Assembly (NCBI GenBank): GCA_034770075.1
Contig: CM068388.1
Coordinates: 65,892,889 to 65,956,888, forward strand
Length of the DNA: 64,000 nt
DNA from: Aralia elata
Lineage: Eukaryota; Streptophyta; Magnoliopsida; Apiales; Araliaceae
Direction of reading: 5' to 3'
The notes under the pieces are model-generated. The model saw only the letters and a program-made list of their open reading frames with translations, did not search any database and was not told the DNA's origin. The translations under genes and the position numbers were made by a program. Shown here piece by piece: positions 55,046-64,000 of the stretch (its first letter is position 1; each line of letters opens with the position of its first letter).

Positions 55046-57016
55046 TGTCGACGCCGGGAAATGTCGCTTTCGCGCTAATTATTACCCTTTCCAAATTTAG
55101 CCTTTTATTAGATGATTTTTTGGAAAAGGTCGGCACAAATGTCGACGGGGTTTTTAAAGATCGTTTTTATGATGAGCCAATTGACCAGAGTCGCCAGTTG
55201 GTATATTTGAAATGGATGTACCAACTCATCCGAGTTTCGTTTTCGTAAATCGCTGGCTCATATGTGACTTCGAATTAATTGGTTTGCAAACCGAGATTCA
55301 TAGAGTTCGGGGGCTTGCTTAAGCGAGGGGAAGGTGTTAGGCACCCCCCGACTTCCGTGAAACACGGTTACCGCAATCTCGATGCTTTTCCTATCCTTTA
55401 ATTCTTAAAATGTGAGTGTGCGTGCGTGTGTGCCTATGTAAATGTTGTGGTGAGTTTGCGTGAAGAAATCATTTGAGTTTTTGTGAAAAGTCGTGTTTTA
55501 TTTTGAGAATGCTTTAGAATGTCTTTCGGCTTATACGAGAAAGAAAGGTTTGATTTTAATTGTCAAAAGCTGTGAGATTTTCATTAGGTGTCGTTTTGGC
55601 AAAACAATAGTTTTTAAACCTTCATCGAAATAGGAATCGAGACCTATATGTTGCTTTCGTAAATACAATGACGGGCAATTTTTAGGATCTCTTTAACCCT
55701 ATGCACAATGGTTTAATAAAACGTCATTTATTTTCATAAAACCATTTTTTGTGATGTTTTGAGCACGATCTTTTAGCCTTCTCGTTTAAGTAAAAATCGA
55801 CATTCATTAGCACTTCCAATTTTAAGCCTCGTGGTACTAATAACCTTATTTGATTGATTTTTATGAAAATTTTCATCGTTTAGCTTTGAAATCAATTTTT
55901 TGTGTCGTGAATCGAATCAAGCATTAAAATGCGTGGGGGCTATTCATGGGCATGTGAGCCATCAAAATAACCCCAACGCCCACAATCGCATATTTCACTA
56001 TTACGGAGCCTTAAACCCGATTTTCGACTTGATATCGTTTTAAGGCCCGACAATTACAATTTACAACAAGGGTACATCGCCCATAATACATACATCCAAA
56101 AATGTCCATCATCGGATTTGGACCACGGGGTCGCGTTCCTAGGCTCACATCCACAATTTATACACACCCACAAAATGGATACTACAAAAATTAAACAAGC
56201 AAAAAATCACCGAATGAATATCATCGGGCCATTAGGAAAAATTTTGTTCCGTTGGAACCCTCACTAATAATCCCTAATCCATGTATCCTCAATAATATAC
56301 AAGAAGAACTACATTTAATATAACCCAAATGACCAAAAGCTTAACAAAATAATATAACGAAAATGCTATAAAAGAGGGCTTTTCACCTTGCAAATGACAC
56401 CACGATGCGTATAAACTCGTATATTAATTAGAGTAGAGAATGCATATGATACAATTTAACAATAGGGGTATAAATCCTTTCTTTTTTCTCTCTATTCTCT
56501 CTTCTCCCGCTGCTGTCTTGTTGCTGTTCTTCCTCTCCCTTTTTTCTTTCTTCTCCTGCTGTCTCACCTCTCTCTATGCCAAATGAAGAAATGTGCTGAT
56601 AAAGGCTGATTAGAGGCAGCCGCAGATTGATCTGCGGCTGACCTTGGTTCCTCCGCGCCCGCCGCGCACTTCAGCCCGCCGCGCGCCGCGTACTTCAGTT
56701 TTATTTTAATCATTGGCCGCAGATCAATCCGCGGCTGGCTGGGCTGATTTTCTCAATTTTCGTACCGCACCTCGATTCTCATGTCGTACTGTTTGTTTTC
56801 GCTGAGAGGCTTGTATTTTGCAGTCCGAGAACTGCTGGGAAACGTGCCATATCATTTCGCTTTGATCGTTGTCGTGTCGGCTTTGATCGCACGTCGTTAC
56901 GGTGGCTCTGAGTGTTCGTACTTAGGTCCACCTTTCGTTCTCGTAGGCTGGGTTAATTGACGCTTTTGCCCTCCTATCAGGGTTAGTATACGAAGTGCAA
57001 AATTTGGGTGTCTACA
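55046..57016 (-). repeat. Element B 5' LTR (1971 bp)
   Basis: Paired with 41887-43866. Palindromes at 56619-56638 and 56716-56735; primer-site copy at 55186-55197. The coding frame that appears to run into it from 57017 belongs to element C. Confidence 0.92.
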
Positions 57017-58096
57017 GACCCCCTGCTGGCTGAATGCCTCCGATAGTGCACCAACAAAGGAGACGCTGTAGTCTCTGAAGCTCGTGTGCAGCGCGTCCAT
57101 ACAGCGCTGCAGGCGGCGCATCTCGCGCTCATGTCCACCAACTCCCCCCTGCCGTACTGGTGGTGCAGGCACGTCCTCCTCACCGGCCTCCTCTGCGACC
57201 TCCTCTTCCTCGTCAGCAATAATAAAACCCAACCCATTAGGCCGGGACTCTCCACCGCGCCATACATTGTACTTTCTGATCGTGGCGCTGTCAATGTCCC
57301 GCATAGGCAACTGGAGGGTCTCCTCGCCCCATTCCACCTTTGTCGCAAGACAAAGGCGTGTGATGATCGAAGCGTGTGGAATGGCACCGGATGTGACACC
57401 ACGCATGAAACGAAGCATGGAGTGGTGAATTATGTAGCCCACGTCAATGCTTCCCCCATGTAGAATGCGGTGTAAGAGAATCGCTCGGTCCCGGGTCACA
57501 TCCTGATGATGGGTGGTCGACAGTATACTCGCGTAGATGAAGGTGTACCATGCCTTGGCATATCTGTTTAGCACGATCTGAGGGAAGTGGACCTTCTGAG
57601 TGGTGCCCGGCTGAGTCCTCCATTGAGTGCCTGGCTGACACATCTCCCACACCAAAGCATCAAGGTCAGTCTCGAAGCGCTCATGTAACACCCAGTTGGT
57701 GGCCTCAGCAGTAGTAGACGGCAGGCAGAAAAGCTCGTTGATTGCCTGCGCAGTGTAGGAGACTTGCTTGCCCCGAACGAAGGATATGCCATTCTGAGTC
57801 TCACGGGCATTGACATAGAATTCCCGAACAACGGCCATCGGGGCGGACCTTGGGGTCTCGATGAAAAGCAACCAGCCCAGACGTCGGATTTGGTTCAGAA
57901 TCTGCCCATCCTGTGCCTTGGGCTTCAAACCCCTCTCCGGTATGAAGGATTTGACGCTCAGCACCTCCCAGTAGTAGTGTTGGGCTGAGAGATTGACAAA
58001 CTTGGTGGCATCCAGAGTGTTGATGCCACCACCCGCAGAATCGGAGTCCCTGCTAGATGAAGAAGAAGGCTGGGGAGTGCGTGCACGCTTCGACAT
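57017..58096 (-). pseudogene. Element C downstream ORF ('putative plant transposon protein' type)
   Basis: 360 codons from ATG 58096, then cut by element B; the last ~28 codons are at 41798-41886. A Ser-rich N-terminus is followed by a domain with a FIPERG motif, FYVNARE and VRGKQVSYTAQAINELFCLP, resembling the family annotated 'putative plant transposon protein' in Athila-type elements. Residues ~300-345 are acidic then Gly/Pro-rich. It occupies the position after pol where some Athila elements have an envelope-like ORF, but I see no signal peptide or membrane segment. A TATA box and palindrome cluster lie just upstream. Apart from the insertion it is open. Confidence 0.8.
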
Positions 58097-58257
58097 GATT
58101 GGATGTGTTTAGGGTTTGAAGGATGAGTGGGTGTAACTAGGGTTTGGTGAAGATAGCAAGAAAAAGGGATGAGGGATTTTCGTGTATGCTGCTGCTAGAG
58201 AGTGTTGAGAGTTAAGGTTTATATTTTGTGGTGGGACATGACTGATGGGGACGGGTC

Positions 58258-58484
58258 CTATTTATAAAAAAAAATTCAGTCGAGGGGCGCAGCTGCGCCA
58301 TAGTTGTACTGTGAAGGAGCGCAGCTGTGCTGATGCTCAGGTTTGGCACAGACAAACCATGGCGCAGCTGCGCTGATGATGAACTGATGGAGGGGCGCAG
58401 CTACGCTGCTGCCCAGTTGCTGCTTGCTGAAGGGTCCCGGCGCAGCTGCGCTGCTGATGTACTGAAGGTGGGGCGCAGCTGCGC
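58258..58484 (-). promoter_or_regulatory. Internal promoter of the C downstream ORF
   Basis: Minus-strand TATAAATAG (58258-58266) lies about 160 bp upstream of ATG 58096. Directly upstream of it, six boxes of the type GGCGCAGCTGCGC start at about 58286, 58318, 58361, 58395, 58439 and 58472, the nearest 20 bp from the TATA box. The same boxes mark the C LTR. Confidence 0.6.
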
Positions 58485-58863
58485 TGATGCTCAGACTACC
58501 TGGAATATTTTTTTTTTTTTGAAAATACACTTGACACACATTAGATTTCCAGGTGAAAGATTCAATTCTTATGAAAATCCAAGATATCTAAAAATGAAAG
58601 GAATTCTTAATTCAAACTTGCAAACATATAAATGATGCATACGCAATGCATTGAAAACTATGCACCCCCAAACTTAAAGTTTGTTTAAGTCATAAGGTTC
58701 AAGGCGCGATTGGACACCTGAAAAGCAAACAAACATGTTAAAATGAAATCATGCAAACTAAATTATAATCACACAAGAATAAAATAGTAATAATAATAAA
58801 TTCGGGTTGCCTCCCGAGAAGCGCTTTGGTTTAAAGTCGGGTAGCTCGACTATCCATTCGTGC
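58485..58863. other. Spacer between pol and the downstream ORF of C
   Basis: No coding region. It contains a T10 run and the polypurine-like motif (minus strand TTTGGGGGTGCA, 58663-58674). Confidence 0.6.
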
Positions 58864-61831
58864 TCAGTCCATGGCTAGGTCAACTGAGGATTCTTGGCGA
58901 TCGACTTCGCCTCCCCAATAGTGCTTCAGCCGTTGGCCATTCACCTTGAACGGTTGCTCACTGTCCTTTCCAATTATTTCGATGGCCCCATGTGGAAATA
59001 CAGCTGTGATGGAAAATGGACCCGACCATCGGGATTTAAGCTTTCCCGGAAATAATTTGAGCCTGGAGTTGAATAGCAAGACCGCTTGGCCAGGTTCAAA
59101 TTTCCTCTCGATGATTTTACGGTCGTGCCACCTCTTAACCTTTTCCTTGTAAAGTTTAGAATTCTCATAGGCTTGCAATCGAAACTCATCAAGTTCATTT
59201 AGCTATAGAAGTCTCCTCTCTCCTGCTGCAGATGGGTCGAAATTCAACTTCTTGATCGCCCAATAGGCTTTGTGCTCTAATTCGACCGGAAGATGACAAG
59301 CTTTGCCGTATACCACATGGTAAGGGGACATGCCGAGGGGTGTCTTATAGGCGGTTCTGTATGCCCATAATGCTTCATCTAGCTTCAATGACCAGTCTTT
59401 TCTGGACGGATTAACAATCTTTTCCAGAATTCGCTTAACCTCTCTATTTGACACTTCGGCTTGCCCATTAGTCTGTGGGTGGTATGCTGTGGCAATTCTG
59501 TGCTTCACTCCGTATTTAGCCAAGAGGGCTGTGAACTGTTTGTTGCAGAAATGACTGCCCTCATCACTGATGATCGCCCGAGGAGTGCCAAATCTAGTGA
59601 AAATGCTCTTTTGTAGGAACCTAAGAACCACCTTAGCATCATTAGTAGGTAAGGGCGAAGCCTCCACCCATTTGGACACATAATCAACCGCAAGAAGGAT
59701 ATAAAGATTGTTACAGGATGATGGGAATGGTGCCATGAAGTCTATGCCCCATAGGTCAAAGATCTCCACCTCCAAGATTACATTTAGTGGCATCTCATTG
59801 CGGTTGGAGATGGTACCCACCCGTTGGCATTGATCACAATTCTTTATAAATTGATGGGCATCTTTGAACAAAGTGGGCAATAGAACCCGGCTTGGAGTAC
59901 TTTGGCAGCAGTTCTCTGCGTTCCATAATGGCCGCCATACAGAGAAGAATGACATGCATGCAATATACTAGTAGTCTCGACGTCGGGGATGCACCTTCGG
60001 ATCACAAGATCTGTACATTGTTTGAACAAGTACGGTTCGTCCCACATGTATCTCTTTGCATCATGCAAAAATTTCTTCTTCTGCTGGGAAGTTAGGTCCG
60101 GTGGTAGTACATGACTCACAAGATAGTTGGCAATATCAGCGAACCATGGGATCTCAGATGTGATTGCAAATAGCTGTTCATCAGGGAAGCAATTGTTTAT
60201 TTCAACCTTTTCTTTGCTCTCCAAATCCGGATTATCTAATCTGGAAAGATGATTAGCAACTAGATTCTCCGTGCTTTTCTTGTCCTTTATTTCCAAGTTA
60301 AATTCTTGGAGCAAAAGGATCCACCTGATTAACCTTGGTTTGGCATCTTTCTTTGCTATCAAATACCAAATTGCAGCATGATTTGTATACACCACTACCT
60401 TTGTTCCAATGAGATAGGACCGGAACTTGTCGAATGCATAGACAACAACGAGTAGTTCCTTCTCGGTGGTGGTGTAATTCATTTGGGCTTCTGAGAGTGT
60501 CTTATTGGCATAGTAAATTGCATGTAGAACCTTGTCTCTGCGCTGACCCAATACCACGCCCACAACGTAATCACTAGCATCACACATAAGCTCAAATGGA
60601 AGAGACCAATCCGGTGCCACTATCACGGGTGCTGTCGTTAACTTCTTTTTCAACAACTCAAAGGCTGCTAAGCAATTTTCATCGAATAGGAACGGGACAT
60701 CCTTTTCTAATAGATTGCACAGGGGTTTTGTGATTTTGGAGAAGTCTTTGATAAATCTCCGGTAGAACCCAGCATGGCCCGAAAAACTTCGAACTCCTTT
60801 TACAGAAGTTGGCGGAGGTAATTTCTCGATGGTTTCTAACTTTGATTTATCCACTTCCAACCCTTTTGCTGAGACTTTGTGACCCAAGATTATTCCTTCT
60901 TGAACCATGAAGTGACATTTCTCCCAATTAAGCACAAGGTTTGTTTCCACGCATCTCTTTAGTACCATGACCAAATTCTCTAGACAGCTGTCGAAGGAAT
61001 TTCCAAACACTGAAAAATCATCCATGAAGACCTCCATGTTGATTTCCACCATGTCAGAAAATATTGCCATCATGCACCCTTGAAATGTGGCTGGAGCATT
61101 ACAGAGACCAAAAGACATTCGCCTGAAAACGAAAGTTCCATATGGACAAGTAAAAGTTGTCTTCTCTTGATCCTCTGGGGCGATAGCAATTTGATTATAG
61201 CCAGAATATCCGTCAAGCAAACAGTAGTATTCATGCCCTGCCAATCTGTCCAACATTTGATCTATGAATGGAAGTGGGAAGTGATCTTTCCTCGTAGCTT
61301 TATTTAGCTTTTGATAGTCCATACAGACTCTCCATCCCGTGACTGTTCGAGTTGGTATCAACTCGTTGTTCTCATTTCTTACCACAGTTATTCGTCCCTT
61401 CTTTGGTACACACTGCACAGGGCTCACCCACGGACTGTCAGAGATGGGATAGATGATCCCAGCGTCTAGCCATTTTAGAATTTCTGCCTTCACCACCTCT
61501 TTCATGATGGGATTCAGCCTTCTTTGATGTTCTATGGTGGGCTTGCTGTCATCTTCCATCAGGATTTTGTGCATGCAAAATGAGGGACTGATTCCTTTTA
61601 TATCAGCAATGGTCCAACCAATAGCCCCTTGGAATTCTCGGAGGATTCTTATCATCTTGCCTTCCTGTAAAGATGTTAGTGCAGAGGAAATAATGACAGG
61701 TAAAGTATCTGAAGTGCCTAAATATGCATACCTGAGGTGACTTGGTAAGAGCTTAAGCTCAAGTTTGGAAGGTACCTCTCTAGATGGTTTCAAATGGGAT
61801 GAGGCATCATTTGAGCATTTCAAGGGTTCAA
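58864..61831 (-). pseudogene. Pol of element C (Athila type): RT, RNase H, integrase
   Basis: The left part (61823-59844) has reverse transcriptase with YCLLDGYSGYNQI and catalytic FMDDFSVFG (near 61010-61035), then RNase H with LMCDASDYVVG and TNHAAI. A 1-base deletion near 59880-59890 shifts the frame; integrase continues (59955-59203) with the CDQCQR zinc motif, D (IDFMAP), D (SDEGSHF) and E (GQAEVSN), with 35 residues between the second D and E. A TAG near 59200 (from CAG) cuts the C-terminal GPF-like part (59178-58864). At the 5' side it joins LTR sequence directly at 61831/61832, so gag and protease are gone. Confidence 0.9.
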
Positions 61832-63042
61832 TTGTTACAAATTATGATTGTATAAACACAGATTTTATGGGCTTGGGATTATAATTCCACTTATTGCAAA
61901 CTTAAATTTCCATGCTTCCTATTGTTGCTAATTGATTATTATGGAATGTTGGTCGAGAACACGAATGTAAAATATGACCACCTCTCGATGTATCATATTC
62001 ATATCACACTAAATCCACAATTGATAGAATGAATGTGAACACCCTAGATGACTAACACACTATATTTCTATGTGAGTTACAATCAAGAGGGTTTAAGTAC
62101 AAGTTCTCAAATGGCCACATATGGTACTTCGGTATATCTCTATCCTAAGCACGAATCATAACTTCACGAGGAGTGTAAATACTATGAACATATGCTAGCA
62201 TAATCAGATCTCAATTTATACTTCCTTTCTCAATTCCATATAAATTATCATAGTAATTGGTGATCAAGCAATTAAACATTAAGTATAAATTATACTAGAC
62301 ATTCATTTCATAACCAACTAGCAATAATAAGGAAGCACTTCAATTTTCAGTAAAGCAACAGATTCATTATAATCCCAAGAATTAAATTTAGTTCATAATG
62401 ACAATAATAGAATTCATCATACACAATTGGTTCATCATCATAATTACAGAATAGGAAAAATTAATCACAAACAGAAAATAATAAAGCTCCCTGTTTCCGT
62501 TCTGCAACTTTTGATGATTTTCCAAGTTATGTTGATTGTTGATTTCTTACTCCCAAGCTTCAATTCAGCACCCATATAGCTCCATTCTTCAGTTCCACAG
62601 CAAAATTGAAGCTCAGCTGAATTGTTTTTATTTTAGAACTAATAATGCAGTAAACTAACTAATTTTCGTGAGGAAGGAACTCCCTCAAAATTGAAGTCTC
62701 TATTCAATATATTACATGCTTAATTTGTCTTCTATTGACTTATTCTGATTCCCACTAATAAAGTTTTAATCCACTAATCCCTCAAAATCTGGCATTGCAT
62801 GATTTTATGGTAGTGCTGCTTCGCTAGCTGGAACGTGTCTGCATGGCTGGCGACAGGCGCAGCTGCGCCGGCATCCTTTGCAAAAGGGGCGCAGCTGCGC
62901 AGGGGAGCTTGGTAGGAACAGTAGGGGCGCAACTGCGCCGGCCACAAGGCCAGGCAGGGCGCAGCTGCGCCGGCTGCCAGTCTGCTGCTGCACTGCTGTG
63001 CTTGATTTCTCGATTCTCGTGTCCTGTACAAGCAACAAATAC
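61832..63042 (-). repeat. Element C 5' LTR, partial
   Basis: Matches 39206-40459 with about 20 differences by hand count. Its own 3' end (equivalent to 39037-39205) is deleted at the pol junction, and its 5' part is interrupted by D at 63043. Palindromes near 62856, 62888, 62924 and 62956. Confidence 0.88.
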
Positions 63043-64000
63043 TGTGACGATCCAATACAAACATTCACCTCTAACAACATATGGTAACTAAAATGCGTAA
63101 TATAATAAACATACGTTGTTCATTACAAAGGTGTTACTAGTCCCAGAATACAAAAACCTTAAATACTTACACAAATCCATACCCTAAATAAAAGTTAGGG
63201 TTTAAATTACATTAACAGCAATTAACTATACGTAAATTTAAAATCTGCTACATGAAGTCTATTACTTCATCTTTTCTTTTCCTTTATTCTTCCCTGACGT
63301 CTCGGGTTTAGCTGCAATAAAATCATGATATAGCAAGAATGAGCAACGAGTTTGCTCAGCAAGTTTAAAGTACGACAATAAGGATATATCATGATGAAGG
63401 GAATATAGAAAGAGAATTCGGCAATTATCAGAAGCAATAACAATAAATGCTTTTAGAACAATTGATAGTCGAATAGACTTTGAACAATAACTTCTAAAGG
63501 AGTCAATAGTTAGTTGACCCTCTGGTTACTGGCTACAGAATAAGTACTTGAGGGGATCAGCCTCGCGTACGCTATGTATATGCATAACATTTAACTCTGC
63601 TATTGGTACCTTATATACGGTACCTGGGGTACTCCCCTATAATAAAAGGGGTGTTCATTCAGTCTAAGAATCCTTACCATTGATTGGTTCGGATAGCTTT
63701 TATAAATTCTTATATACGTGCCTGACCGAGACAAGGATTCAGACTTAATCATGAATAGTTCGTGAATTTCAGAACTTAAGATAATTATACAAGTTCAAAT
63801 GCACAAGTGCAAATGTCAATAAATACAAGATGTGGAATAATTTGAACAGAAATTAGACCACTTAAAGTAGGCTTGGAGATAAGATTCAAGCTTAAAGAAT
63901 AACTTGCAATAATATATACCTTTTGCACGAATTAAAAATAATGCATAAGGTTTATAAATAGTGCTCAATGTAAAAGTTGAGTAAGGAAGAACTTTCATTC
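63043..64000 (-). mobile_element. Element D: Tekay-related LTR, runs off window
   Basis: Begins (plus) TGTGACGATCCAATAC, the reverse complement of an LTR end ...GTATTGGATCGTCACA like those of S1 and S2. It shares an AGCTG.AATAAA.ATCATGATATAGCAAG stretch with S2 (near 51448-51475). It sits in the C LTR after AATAC (63038-63042), the probable target duplication. Solo or full element cannot be told. Confidence 0.65.

Larger units (their letters stand above)
41887..57016 (-). mobile_element. Element B: non-autonomous Tat/Ogre-type retrotransposon
   Basis: 15,130 bp including solo LTR S2, flanked by target duplication GACCC (41882-41886 and 57017-57021). On the minus strand: LTR 57016-55046, primer site, leader (split by S2), damaged gag, short pol remnant, hairpin, an antisense gene on the plus strand, a 35-bp array, polypurine tract AAAGAGGGACAGT, LTR 43866-41887. 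Gene order and every non-coding signal match element A. Without S2 it is about 11.6 kb. Protease, G-patch, reverse transcriptase, both RNase H domains and most of integrase are deleted, so it could only move with enzymes supplied by a relative such as A. Confidence 0.92.
39037..64000 (-). mobile_element. Element C: Athila-type Ty3/gypsy retrotransposon, partial
   Basis: Minus-strand order: interrupted 5' LTR (63042-61832, continuing beyond D), pol (61831-58864), promoter-like block, downstream ORF (58096 to 41798, split by B), 3' UTR with polypurine tract, 3' LTR (40652-39037). Gag, protease and the end of the 5' LTR are deleted. It entered the 3' LTR of G after GTTGT (39032-39036). The reverse-transcriptase style (YCLLDGYSGYNQI, FMDDFSVFG) and T-G-rich polypurine tract are those of Athila elements. 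Confidence 0.85.

Noticed and set aside
56897..57016. Continuation of the C ORF into the B LTR as a longer protein
   Set aside because: The added residues come from LTR sequence past the GACCC duplication; the real C-terminus is at 41798-41886.
57084..57463. Plus-strand frames opposite the C downstream ORF
   Set aside because: Shadows of the longer minus-strand ORF, which has a recognisable domain layout and an upstream TATA box.

Overview
This is nuclear DNA of a flowering plant, most likely a eudicot. It has one intact host-type gene, an intronless pentatricopeptide-repeat (PPR) protein. Nearly everything else is LTR retrotransposons of typical plant lineages (Ty1/copia; Ty3/gypsy Tat-Ogre, Athila and Tekay/Del types). 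The species cannot be fixed from the sequence.

Layout. 1-3360: a decayed transposon-protein fragment, an AT-rich stretch and a truncated copia element with its 3' LTR. 4043-5695 (minus): PPR gene of the restorer-of-fertility-like type, with a tandem duplication just upstream. 6378-7633: a CCGGT-box repeat containing a 714-bp Emigrant/Lemi1-like MITE. 7634 to beyond the window: a nest. The outer element G (Tekay/Del type, decayed) has its 5' LTR split by A (9551-27424, TSD GATAT) and its 3' LTR split by solo LTR S1 (34367-37568, TSD GTGGT) and by C, an Athila-type element on the minus strand (39037 to beyond the end). C's downstream ORF is split by B (41887-57016, minus strand, TSD GACCC). B's leader is split by solo LTR S2 (51151-54722, TSD GGTGC). 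C's other LTR is interrupted at 63043 by D, which runs off the window. The nest is four levels deep (G>C>B>S2).

Element A is the most interesting object. It is a 17.9-kb Tat/Ogre-type retrotransposon whose 2.1-kb LTRs are almost identical. Its gag-protease ORF carries a G-patch domain and joins a dual-RNase-H pol ORF through a 167-bp intron that splices in frame. Downstream it carries two antisense genes: a uniquely plant-type coiled-coil protein (intact) and a plant-mobile-domain (PMD) protein with three exons and a 1-base frameshift. An apparent antisense promoter reuses the 22-bp-phased GCCGCAGAT..ATCTGCGGC palindromes found upstream of the TATA box in the LTR. A 35-bp-unit tandem array lies before the 3' LTR. 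B is a relative reduced by two frame-preserving deletions. It keeps the antisense gene, the 35-bp array, a conserved 40-nt hairpin after pol, and a 12-nt copy of the primer-binding site inside the LTR. Athila element C shows a parallel arrangement: GCGCAGCTGCGC palindromes sit in its LTR and again just upstream of a TATA box for its internal ORF.
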